DNA from: Yoonia litorea | Lineage (GTDB): Bacteria; Pseudomonadota; Alphaproteobacteria; Rhodobacterales; Rhodobacteraceae | Assembly: GCF_900114675.1 (NCBI RefSeq) | Contig: NZ_FOZM01000001.1 | Location: 1,550,001-1,614,000 of the forward strand | Direction of reading: 5' to 3' | Length of the DNA stretch: 64,000 nt | In this document: positions 8,349-15,982 of the stretch, piece by piece | How positions within the stretch are numbered: position 1 is the first letter of the stretch | Layout of the letters: each line of letters opens with the position of its first letter | Made by a program: the position numbers and the translations under genes | Notes under the pieces: generated by a model | What the model saw: the letters and a program-made list of their open reading frames with translations, nothing else | Databases searched by the model: none | Told to the model about the DNA's origin: nothing

Positions 8349-9452
8349 ATGACCCAGTTGAGAACGACAATGAAGGCGGCCGTTGTGGCCCTGCTTGGCA
8401 GCGCCGCTATCGCGCAGGACCTTCCCGTGATTGATGGGGCCGGCCTGGACCTGATCTCGGAACTTCGCCTGCCTTCGGACACCGCCGTCGACGGTGTGCC
8501 CTTCGGCGGCATTTCGGGCCTCTTTCCCTTGAGCGAGGGTCGCTACGTGGCCCTGTCCGATGACCGGTCCGAAAAGGGTCCCGCGCGGTTCTACGAACTC
8601 GCCATCGGCGTGGGCGAGGGCCACGTATTTGCCGTCGAGATCCTGTCCCAGACCACAATCATGACCGAGGAAGGCACCCCCTACGAGACAAAGACCGTGG
8701 ACCCCGAAGGTATCGTCTTCGATGCCGAGAACGGGAATTACATCTGGGTGAGCGAGGTCGATCTTAACAAGGATCCGACCATACATGTCATGTCGCCCTC
8801 AGGCGAACACATGGGCCGCTACGATCTGCCCGCCGGCTATTTCGGGACCGCCGAAGGCACCGGGGACGTGGACGCCGCCTCGCTCGAATCCATCGCCATC
8901 ACGCCGGACGGAGGCACGCTCTTCATCGCGACTGAGAACGCACTGCAGCAGGACGGTCCCCGCGCGTCCTCGACCCAGGTCTCGCCGGTTCGGATCGTCC
9001 AGATCGACAAGAACAGCGGCGAGGTCGCGGCCGAGTACCTTTATATCGTCGATACCGTCGGCACCGTGGCGCTCGACGAAGATAGGCCGTGGAGCGACAA
9101 CGGCCAGACCGAGCTTTACAGCCTTGGCGACGGTCGTCTGATCGCGACCGAGCGCAACGGATGGCATGTTGCGAATTTCGAGTTCCACTTCGCGATCAAG
9201 GCCTATCTGGTCGACCTGAACGGCGCGACCGACATCAAGGACATTCCCAGCCTGGCCGAGGCCGAGGTCGCCCGCATCCAGCCGGCCCGCAAGACCCTGC
9301 TGGTCGACTTCGCGCAACTGGAGCTGGAAAGCGTCGACAATATCGAGGCCATGGCGCCGGGCCCGATGGTCAATGGCGCGCCGACGGTGCTGTTCGTGTC
9401 GGACAACAACTTCGACGGTCGACAGGTGACTCGATTCGTCCTGATGCAATAG
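8349..9452 (+). CDS. Secreted phytase-like esterase
   Basis: 367 residues from the ATG at 8349 (GAGGA six bases upstream; a second ATG at 8343 is too close to it). A signal peptide ends near GSAAIAQ. The remainder matches the phytase-like (esterase-like activity of phytase) beta-propeller family: FGGISGLFPL, YVALSDDRS, DPEGIVFDAENGNYIWVSE and ESIAITPDGGTLFIATE, the repeated blade pattern of that family. Members are periplasmic or extracellular phosphoesterases of mostly unproved substrate. Same direction as the 5'-nucleotidase-like gene and 65 bases after it, so both could work on extracellular organic phosphate, feeding the importer to the left. Confidence 0.85.
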   Translation: MTQLRTTMKAAVVALLGSAAIAQDLPVIDGAGLDLISELRLPSDTAVDGVPFGGISGLFPLSEGRYVALSDDRSEKGPARFYELAIGVGEGHVFAVEILSQTTIMTEEGTPYETKTVDPEGIVFDAENGNYIWVSEVDLNKDPTIHVMSPSGEHMGRYDLPAGYFGTAEGTGDVDAASLESIAITPDGGTLFIATENALQQDGPRASSTQVSPVRIVQIDKNSGEVAAEYLYIVDTVGTVALDEDRPWSDNGQTELYSLGDGRLIATERNGWHVANFEFHFAIKAYLVDLNGATDIKDIPSLAEAEVARIQPARKTLLVDFAQLELESVDNIEAMAPGPMVNGAPTVLFVSDNNFDGRQVTRFVLMQ

Positions 9453-9796
9453 CCGAAGCCGGGCGGGAAGCGGCCTCCCCGCAGGGTCGTTTCCAATGCC
9501 TGATCCGCGTTGAGGCAATGGCTGAGGGTGGATGACAGGAGGTAGGTCCTAAGTATTACGAGTACGCTTGGGAGGGGAACTGCAATTAACTTCTCAGGCG
9601 TGCCCTCGCAGCGAATGGCCGATGTGCGCACTGCGATTACAGCTTCTCGACCCGCGGGAAAATGGCATCTGTGGGTGGCTCCTGCATCGTGCAGCATATT
9701 GGCGGCTAAATCGTCGGTGAGCGGACGAAGCGGACATTGCGCCGATGAACGTTCCGGCAACTACGGGGAAAAGTGAAAAGCAAAACGTCGATCACC
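9453..9796. other. Gene-free gap, left boundary of the low-GC segment
   Basis: No convincing coding frame on either strand. GC falls compared with the preceding nucleoside locus. A short motif GCAATGTCCGCTTC (minus strand, near 9728 to 9741) resembles words at about 11485 and 16895 in the other gaps of this segment. I read this as decayed DNA. Confidence 0.5.
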
Positions 9797-11299
9797 TTAG
9801 CAAGCAGCTTTTTTGCGCAGATCGCGCTTAGCTTCGTTCGCGGCGTTCGACCCGCTCATAAGACAGGCTACACTTCCAAGACCCGGCCAGACATATTCTC
9901 CTGCCAAAAAGACACCATCGCGAACTCTGGTTTGCATCGCATTCTGGTTCGCGTTTCGCATCGTCGTCCTGACCCCGCCGACCGCGCCCAGCGGGCGTCT
10001 TGCAAATCGAGCATAGGACTTCGGTGTGCCAACTTCCAGTATTCGGGCTTGGTTTCCAAGATTTGGATAGACCCTACGAGCCAGTCTCAAAAGATGATCC
10101 GTAATTTCTTGTTTCACAATTTTGTATTCGGCGTGACACAACCCATCCCATGAATCGATGTCAGTATGCGTTGATATCATGACACTTCGAAATCCCTCGG
10201 GTGCGCTCATTAAGTCATTCGCTGCGGAAACAGAGATAAACATGTTATTTCCGTTTCCCAATGGTGCATCATAACGCTCAAGTATCTGGTGATGCCGATG
10301 TTCATGTATGTCTACTTCTGTCTCCGGCACGCCAAGACAAATGACCACACCGCTTCCATATTCCCCAGCGTTTCGCCGCAGGACTGCGTTGAACTTTTTC
10401 GAATCTAAACTTGGTGCTAACTCGGCAAAGCTTGGTGCGGGAATTGTATTTACTATGGTTCTTGCTTTGTAGCGGCCTCGCTTGGTCAAAATAGTGAAAT
10501 CACCGCATTCACCTTCGACCCCTACCACCTTTGTCTTAAATACGAACGTACCCCCGAGCATTTCATAGTGATCTGTTATTGCCCTCCAAAACCCTTGCAT
10601 CCCGCCTCTGGGCCTAGAGATTCGACCGCGTATGCTTGTCCCTAGAGCCGCGCTTATCAAAGGGGCATCGTCAATTGTTCGAGAATGTAGAGTGTCTTCG
10701 CAAAGCATCGAGAGCAAAGCAATCAACCGCCTATTCTCCCGAACTCCACACCGATCGACCAGGTCGCCCAAGCTATGTGACAAGTATCGGGCCTTTGGCC
10801 AATCTATAGCTGGAAGACTTCGCGCAGCTCTCAGCACGCCCGACATGTCATTGATAGGTAGCGTGATCCCTTTCTGACAAGCCGCCCAAAAAATGTCAGC
10901 TAGGCTATCCAGGGTTTTCCAGAATTTCTGCATTTGCGGAGAGTTTCCAAATGCCGCTTCGCGCTCCGCTCGCCACAGACTGCGCTTCCTATGTAAAGTA
11001 ACCGTCTGGTCAGGTAGCCATGCTTGGTAGCCCGGTAGATGCTCAAGCGAGAGTTTGGTCAATCCGATGTCATCTAAGAATTTTGCGCCAACCCCTGACC
11101 CGGAGAAATCCACTAACGTCGTCGCGCCGATATCAAACGAGAATCCGTCCCGGGTGTAATAGCCAGCGCAGCCGCCTGGCTTGTCATGGACTTCAAGAAC
11201 GGCAGTGGAAAAACCCAAAGTTTGTAGCCTGCAAGCCGCGCTTACACCAGAGATCCCGCCCCCTAAAACCACAACGTCAAAGTTTGACAGCGTCTGCAA
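9797..11299 (-). CDS. FAD-dependent oxidoreductase, phytoene desaturase/carotene isomerase-like
   Basis: 500 residues with a TTG start directly before the Rossmann strand FDVVVLGGGISGVSAACRL (GxGxxG-type FAD site, residues 7 to 25) and the following LEVHDKPGGCAGYY. The C-terminal GVFLAGEYVWPGLGSVACLMSG is the second FAD-binding segment of the CrtI/CrtISO superfamily. Length is normal. Members desaturate or isomerise carotenoids or act on other polyene or retinoid-like lipids. No other carotenoid gene is in the window, so the substrate is open. Base composition is more AT-rich than the core genes and the gene stands alone, consistent with transfer. Upstream AAGGGTGAAGAG is a possible ribosome site. 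Confidence 0.8.
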   Translation of the reverse strand: MQTLSNFDVVVLGGGISGVSAACRLQTLGFSTAVLEVHDKPGGCAGYYTRDGFSFDIGATTLVDFSGSGVGAKFLDDIGLTKLSLEHLPGYQAWLPDQTVTLHRKRSLWRAEREAAFGNSPQMQKFWKTLDSLADIFWAACQKGITLPINDMSGVLRAARSLPAIDWPKARYLSHSLGDLVDRCGVRENRRLIALLSMLCEDTLHSRTIDDAPLISAALGTSIRGRISRPRGGMQGFWRAITDHYEMLGGTFVFKTKVVGVEGECGDFTILTKRGRYKARTIVNTIPAPSFAELAPSLDSKKFNAVLRRNAGEYGSGVVICLGVPETEVDIHEHRHHQILERYDAPLGNGNNMFISVSAANDLMSAPEGFRSVMISTHTDIDSWDGLCHAEYKIVKQEITDHLLRLARRVYPNLGNQARILEVGTPKSYARFARRPLGAVGGVRTTMRNANQNAMQTRVRDGVFLAGEYVWPGLGSVACLMSGSNAANEAKRDLRKKAAC

Positions 11300-11553
11300 T
11301 GTATCTCTTCACCCTTTTGGAAAGTTAAGAACTTGTCTGCAAGCGACCACAAGACGCCAGCGCGTGCAATGCGCTCATTCGTCAAAACGCAGCATCCGTC
11401 ACTTTGGGCTCTCTGCCGCCATTAGATCGACCGCAGCAATCTCGCGCTGAGCAGTGAGATGACCGCCGAGGACGGCCCAAAGCCGACATTCATCGCGCTT
11501 TTTTGTCGCTGCGCCGCGGCCAGCCAAACCTACCGTTCGCTGCGAGCGCGAAA

Positions 11554-11913
11554 TCAGGGTTCGGGCGAACTAGCACTGTGCCTACCAAGCCGCCTTTGGA
11601 CGCTCAATTTCAAATGTCTGCTTACACGAAGATTCTCTCGAAAGATGGTCGAAACAGTATTTTTGGGGATCCCAGAAGACCCGAACAGACGTACTCTATG
11701 CTGCCTAGCATTTTCGAAGCGAGCAGTGGTGATCGTATTGCCGGCCACATCATGCGACCAATCGATCTGTGCTGCAGGGTTGATCTCAAGGTCGCAGGAC
11801 GTCAGACTGAGCTCAGGGGGCTTCCCGTGGGCGTAGCATGAGCCATGCGGCCCGAGAGCAACCGCGTTCCCGTAGAGATAACGCGTTGTGTGCTTGGTGA
11901 TGACTTTTGGCAT
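11554..11913 (-). pseudogene. Broken transglutaminase N-terminal domain fragment
   Basis: The first 65 or so residues match the N-terminal region of bacterial transglutaminase-like proteins (VITKHTTRYLYGNAVALGPH, LEINPAAQIDWSHDVAGN). Between residues 23 and 33 the frame reads GSCYAHGKPP, but shifting by one base gives the family motif LMLRPREAP. A one-base loss just after 11845 and one extra G in the run 11816 to 11820 account for this, so two opposite indels cancel out. After FENA the similarity stops and the frame ends without the catalytic core. The 254 bases to its left (11300 to 11553) hold no gene I can support. Best read as a decayed remnant. Confidence 0.6.
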
Positions 11914-11922
11914 CGTACTGCC

Positions 11923-12135
11923 TTATGACAACCGACGGCCATTGCGGCGCTGTCCATTTCCAATTCCGTCGCGAATTGAAGCGCGCCAAACCGAGGAGAC
12001 CTTGCAACGTGGGCAAATTCGTTCTCCGAAGCCATCACTCCAGAAGGTCTTGTGACACTTTAGACAGGCGCGCTCCGCAGCAATGTCGGATTTTGCTTTC
12101 TCTGCCCAAGCCTGTTCTTCTACAGTTTTAGTCAT
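11923..12135 (-). CDS. Small zinc-ribbon protein
   Basis: 70 residues with two CxxC pairs, CLKCHKTFW and ICPRCK, separated by 15 residues: a likely zinc ribbon of unknown function. Similar short proteins with the FWSxGFGERIC core occur among hypothetical proteins of alphaproteobacteria (from memory). The start codon overlaps the stop of the upstream gene in ATGA, so the pair is probably co-translated. Confidence 0.55.
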   Translation of the reverse strand: MTKTVEEQAWAEKAKSDIAAERACLKCHKTFWSDGFGERICPRCKVSSVWRASIRDGIGNGQRRNGRRLS

Positions 12136-12443
12136 TTCTTTCTCTCCTCAAGCTTCTTCAACCGCCGCAAGTCGGTGAGAGCCCGGGCTATGAGTTTTCG
12201 AACGCGTTCATCTTGTGCATCCGGCGATGCTGCAAAGCGAATAAGTAGAAACCGGCATCTTTCCGCGACGTCGATCCATGTGCGGGCTGGCTCAAGAAGA
12301 ATCTGGCTTTCAACGCTTTTGGCCATCGAGTCTTGCACGTGGGCCAGACGCTGCTGATTGTTCGCGGTTCGCCGACGCATTTCGGATTCTTTTCGGGCCG
12401 CTGTGGTTCTGTGGACATCAAGTTTGATCGGATCATCTGTCAT
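12132..12443 (-). CDS. Hypothetical small basic protein
   Basis: 103 residues from the ATG at 12443; a TTG at 12470 would add nine. Rich in Arg, Lys and Ala and probably all helical, with no signal peptide, membrane segment or motif I recognise. It precedes the zinc-ribbon gene with an ATGA overlap, so the two form a small operon. Function unknown. Confidence 0.5.
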   Translation of the reverse strand: MTDDPIKLDVHRTTAARKESEMRRRTANNQQRLAHVQDSMAKSVESQILLEPARTWIDVAERCRFLLIRFAASPDAQDERVRKLIARALTDLRRLKKLEERKK

Positions 12444-12513
12444 TGCGGCACCCGATTTCTGTGGCTGCAAGCCGAATTGAGGTCACTTACATCCCTTATT
12501 CGCACATGCGGCC

Positions 12514-12990
12514 TCATTCGCCGATGCCGGGGCGCTGAGTTCCGGAACGAGGTCCAGCCCTCTCTTCCGGTCGGGTCGTCCTGTGGATTTTGGGAGGAGC
12601 CATCCCCCAACCTTTTGGCTGCGGTGCATAGAATTTGCGAAGGTCAGCTTCGTCCACACCGTCAGCCTCCATCATGAGGCAAATCATCGGGTCAGCGAGC
12701 ATTTCCTCTAGGATGTAGTCCGTCAAAGCTTTGCCCGAGAGCTTGTCTTTGGCAATGGCAGTCTCCAGTGCGACGAGCGGTACAGTCAACTCTCGGCTAA
12801 GCCCCGGATGGGAGGCACGCGGGTGCAGGTGAACTATGACCGATGATGTCCACTTGTCGGATTCGATCAAATTCAGCGTTACCCCGACTTCTGTCTCGAT
12901 ATCGTATTCACCTGCCGGCAGCGTCTCGTTGAAGCTTTCCAGTCGGAAAGGGTGCAGAAACACGACGGTCGTTTTGATAGAAGAAGTCAT
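12514..12990 (-). CDS. Hypothetical protein
   Basis: 158 residues, start supported by CCGGAG ahead of the ATG. The first 40 residues are predicted beta (VVFLHPFRLESF, LPAGEYDIETEVGV) and resemble a short hypothetical family of rhizobia and rhodobacters in which a phrase like PLPAGxYxVETE is conserved (from memory, unchecked). The C-terminus is Pro/Arg-rich and probably disordered. No enzyme motif. Same direction as its neighbours. Confidence 0.55.
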   Translation of the reverse strand: MTSSIKTTVVFLHPFRLESFNETLPAGEYDIETEVGVTLNLIESDKWTSSVIVHLHPRASHPGLSRELTVPLVALETAIAKDKLSGKALTDYILEEMLADPMICLMMEADGVDEADLRKFYAPQPKGWGMAPPKIHRTTRPEERAGPRSGTQRPGIGE

Positions 12991-13102
12991 CTTGAATCTC
13001 CGGAATGAGCTATGTTTGGGTCGTCAAGCAGAACGGTGTGGTCGGACGTAACTCGTACCTCTGTGCGGAACACGCAGACAGGAATTGCGGACTGTGGCTT
13101 GC

Positions 13103-13954
13103 CTAGTTTCGCCTATGAGTAAGCGACACCCTGGGGTCGTCATGGGCGTCCCAAGTCCAGACATTGAATTGGGTCAAAATGTTAGGACCGAAAGTCTGTG
13201 TCAGGGGGACATCGGCAGCATCCCGACCACGCGCGATCAGAACCCTCCCCAAACGCCGTGCGTTGTTGCGTGGATCGAAGGTCCACCAGCGGCCTCCCAA
13301 AAAGACTTCCATCCAGGCCGCGAAATCGTCGGGTGGATGCGGCATTGGTTGGCCAAACTCACTGAGGTAACCGGTGCAATATCGCGCCGGAATATTCATG
13401 CACCGGCAAAGGGCAATGGCAAGGTGGGCGAAATCGCGGCAGACACCATGTTGGGCAGACAGTGTTTCGGACGCCGTCCGCGTGGCACTCGCCTGCAGGT
13501 AGTCGAAGGTAATACTGGAATGCACGAAGTCACAGATTGCCTGAACACGTGACCACCCGCTGGGAGTGTTCTCGAAAAGCTTCCAAGCCTGCTCTGACAA
13601 TAGGTCTGTGTCGCAGTAGCGGCTACCGAGAAGATACACCAAGGTTTCGAACGGGAGAGCCTCCACTGCATGCTGTGCGGCATCTGGCGCTATCGGATCG
13701 GGCAGGCCGGAGTCACGAAAGATGCCGTCGGTTGAAAGGGTGAAATCTCCTGCAGTTGCTACCATCCGCGTGCACCAGTTTCCAAAACTGTCGCGATAGC
13801 TCTCCAGCGGTACGCTTGGCGAAGTGACGAGAAAATCAGCGCGTTCCAGATCGCCAAAGCGGGAGTAGTGCACGTTCAACATCGCTATCAAGGGCGTCGG
13901 CTGGTCAAGCCGGTAGCGCATCCGACAGCCGATCCGCATCCGTATGCCGGGCAT
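13103..13954 (-). CDS. Transglutaminase-like cysteine peptidase-fold protein
   Basis: 283 residues from the ATG at 13954, which follows AGGGAG; the longer frame would run into the next gene. The N-terminal beta domain (PTPLIAMLNVHYSRFGDLE) leads to the transglutaminase core with the nucleophile in SAQHGVCRDFAHLAIALCR and the acid in GRWWTFDPRNN. The position that normally carries the catalytic His (HAW before the EV/EA strand) reads FAAWMEV, so activity is uncertain. The closing segment RVLIARGRDAADVPL is typical of the roughly 280-residue alphaproteobacterial subfamily. Cytoplasmic by the lack of a signal. Confidence 0.8.
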   Translation of the reverse strand: MPGIRMRIGCRMRYRLDQPTPLIAMLNVHYSRFGDLERADFLVTSPSVPLESYRDSFGNWCTRMVATAGDFTLSTDGIFRDSGLPDPIAPDAAQHAVEALPFETLVYLLGSRYCDTDLLSEQAWKLFENTPSGWSRVQAICDFVHSSITFDYLQASATRTASETLSAQHGVCRDFAHLAIALCRCMNIPARYCTGYLSEFGQPMPHPPDDFAAWMEVFLGGRWWTFDPRNNARRLGRVLIARGRDAADVPLTQTFGPNILTQFNVWTWDAHDDPRVSLTHRRN

Positions 13955-13979
13955 CTCGAAACACTCCCTATCCTGCGCG

Positions 13980-14729
13980 CTATCGCCCAAGAATACATTC
14001 TCCGCCCGAAAGCTGAAAATTGCGGTCACATCTCCAACGGTTTCCAGAACGATCAAGATGGGCGTTGTTAGGAATTTCGATGGCAACGCAGTTGTCTTTC
14101 ATGGGTTCAAACCCACGTGCGCACCGCCAGCCCGGACCGTAGGATGACTGATCCAGTATGGCATTTGCAGGGAGCGTCACGGCATCGCAACGGCCATCAA
14201 TCTCCCGATACCCCCGCTCGCATGCCCACTTCTTCCCGTGCTCGGAACCTGTAAGATAGCCGTTCGCAGGTACTGCAATCGGCCGGCAGGCGTTCGCCGA
14301 AGCCTCGAAGCCGCGTTCACATGCCCAGCCAGAACCCCACGCACTTTCGGTCAAGAACGCGTTGGCAGGAAGTAAGATGCGAACACATGTCTCTCGATCT
14401 CGCTGATAACCTCGTTCACATTGCCAGTCGGTGCCCGAAGACCTGAGGTAGGCATTCTCAGGTATGGGAATTGAAGTGCAGGATCCATCCCCAACGTCTT
14501 GAAAACCCCTATTGCAAGCCCAGCCCCCGCCATAAGATCGCCCTGTTGCATAGGCGTTTTGAGGGATATCGATTGCAATGCATTCCACGCCCACAATCTC
14601 ATATCCCAATGCACAGTCCCAGCCGCCGCCATGGCTCCGCGCATTCGCGTTATCCGGCAGAGGTCCGGTGCCGTCTTGCGCACCGACCGGAAAAGCCAGA
14701 AGGATCAGCAAGCTCGTCAGAAGCAGCAT
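13980..14729 (-). CDS. Secreted protein of seven two-cysteine repeats
   Basis: 249 residues from the ATG at 14729, which puts a good signal peptide (LLLTSLLILLAFPVGA) at the N-terminus; an ATG at 14789 is the alternative. The mature part is made of seven tandem units of 31 to 34 residues with pattern P.NA.L..S....W.C.RG(Y/F)......C..I.(I/V/L). Each unit has two cysteines, so one disulfide per unit is likely after export. Aromatic and Gly positions are also kept. I know no assigned function; a periplasmic or surface role is inferred. The stop lies 25 bases before the transglutaminase-like gene, so the two may be co-transcribed. Confidence 0.7.
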   Translation of the reverse strand: MLLLTSLLILLAFPVGAQDGTGPLPDNANARSHGGGWDCALGYEIVGVECIAIDIPQNAYATGRSYGGGWACNRGFQDVGDGSCTSIPIPENAYLRSSGTDWQCERGYQRDRETCVRILLPANAFLTESAWGSGWACERGFEASANACRPIAVPANGYLTGSEHGKKWACERGYREIDGRCDAVTLPANAILDQSSYGPGWRCARGFEPMKDNCVAIEIPNNAHLDRSGNRWRCDRNFQLSGGECILGR

Positions 14730-14785
14730 TGGAATCCGATAGTCAAATGGTAGTATTTCGGGCTGCGTTCCACCGATGAGGCGGC

Positions 14786-14968
14786 TCATCTCACGCCCGT
14801 CCAAGGCCCGGATTTCGTATACACGACAACCGGGGTGAGCCCTTCGAAAGTTTCTGGTGCGGTTCGACCGGTCAGGCCGCACCGCCCCATGAAACCTGAG
14901 GTGCTGATAACTGCGGCGTTCATGGCCGCGCGGAAATCAACCCGTTTGAACCATTCAGGGATATTCAT
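14786..14968 (-). pseudogene. Remnant of a small membrane protein gene
   Basis: A 60-codon frame beginning MNIPEWFK and containing GFMGRCGLTGRTAPE. It recalls a short alphaproteobacterial membrane protein that starts with a similar IPEW.KP segment and has GFSWGGWVTGGTA (from memory). Here the hydrophobic helix is disrupted and the C-terminal half is missing, suggesting decay. Its stop overlaps the ATG at 14789 of the cysteine-repeat frame (ATGA), which could also mean the frame is still translated. Confidence 0.35.
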
Positions 14969-15443
14969 GAAATATTCTCCAGCGGTGAAAGCGCCGCGTC
15001 GCTATGAAAGCTTTTCCGGACGCAGTAAGCTGCCGGACCTGCGCGTCAAATGCAGTCTGTTTCGAGGTGGTAGTCCACGGCACCGCAAAGCGTCACACCC
15101 TCTTCTGAGAAGGGTCTCCCAAGGTGATCTGGGAAGAAGGCATGCTCTGGCCGGGGTAGGAAGCGGGCCGTCTGTTCACGTTGCAGCACGACGTTGTATC
15201 TTAGAGGTGGGGGTGCGAGAGGACAAAGTCAATGGCAGCGTCCGTCGGGCTAAAACCGACCGATCTCAAATGCGCGTCCGCGATGACGCTTGTTTTCTGT
15301 TGCTCAAAGGCCCATGTCTAGACGGTCAACGTGATTCTCTGTGACCCTCTGCCTCCGTTTATCCGGCTTCAGTCGATCTCTCAGTCTGACTTTGCCGGGC
15401 TGCCGCATGTTGCGGGCAGCATATAGAACAGGAGACCACGGAT
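14969..15443. other. Gene-free gap before cspA
   Basis: Open frames here (such as 14835 to 15344 on the plus strand) have no recognisable content and unlike codon use. The last 100 bases should hold the cspA promoter and leader; ACAGGAGA at 15429 to 15436 is its ribosome site. Nothing else is supported. Confidence 0.5.
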
Positions 15444-15650
15444 ATGGCCAATGGCACCGTGAAATTTTTCAATTCCTCTAAAGGTTTCGGCTTCATCGAA
15501 ACGGACACAGGCGGCAAGGACGTCTTTGTTCACGTTTCCGCCGTTGAGCGCGCCGGGCTGACCGGACTCGCAGATGCGCAAAAGGTGACATTCGATGTCG
15601 AAACTGGCCGTGACGGCCGCGAAAGTGCGACAAACCTCGCTCTCGCTTGA
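15444..15650 (+). CDS. cspA: Cold-shock protein (CspA family)
   Basis: 68 residues, one OB-fold cold-shock domain. Both RNA-binding motifs are intact: KGFGFIE (RNP1, residues 14 to 20) and DVFVHVS (RNP2, about 28 to 34). Such proteins bind single-stranded RNA/DNA and melt mRNA structure. AGGAGACC precedes the ATG. Single gene followed by a hairpin. Several paralogues are usual in this order, so the symbol marks the family rather than a specific copy. Confidence 0.93.
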   Translation: MANGTVKFFNSSKGFGFIETDTGGKDVFVHVSAVERAGLTGLADAQKVTFDVETGRDGRESATNLALA

Positions 15651-15658
15651 TCAAGTCC

Positions 15659-15690
15659 AAGCCGCGCGGTTCAAGAACTGCGCGGCTTAT
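15659..15690 (+). terminator. Hairpin downstream of cspA
   Basis: A 9-bp stem AAGCCGCGC / GCGCGGCTT with an inner loop that can pair further (GTTC with GAAC). No clear T-run follows, so termination strength is uncertain, but it lies 8 bases after the stop. Confidence 0.55.
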
Positions 15691-15982
15691 CAAGCATAGC
15701 GTTTGCTATGTATTGCACCATAAAACCGGAAGCGGACTTCGGCGGTTCCCGATAGAACTTTTGACGTTGCAATACTCCCGAAGGGAGAGGCGACCCAATG
15801 ACCGATAGAACTGCATACGTCGAAGATGCATAGATGAAAGAGCTCGGCGCATGCGGTGCCGCCATGTCTCTTTTCAAGTGAAATCAGTGTGAAGTGCTGC
15901 GCGGAGGTTCTCACGCGGTACTTCGCTTGATCAATACGCGCGTTCTGCAAGACGCGGCAGCCAACTTGGAGAATAGTCCGAC

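Noticed and set aside
14835..15344. 169-codon plus frame upstream of cspA
   Set aside because: Arg/Ser-rich with no similarity I can name and no ribosome site; treated as gap.
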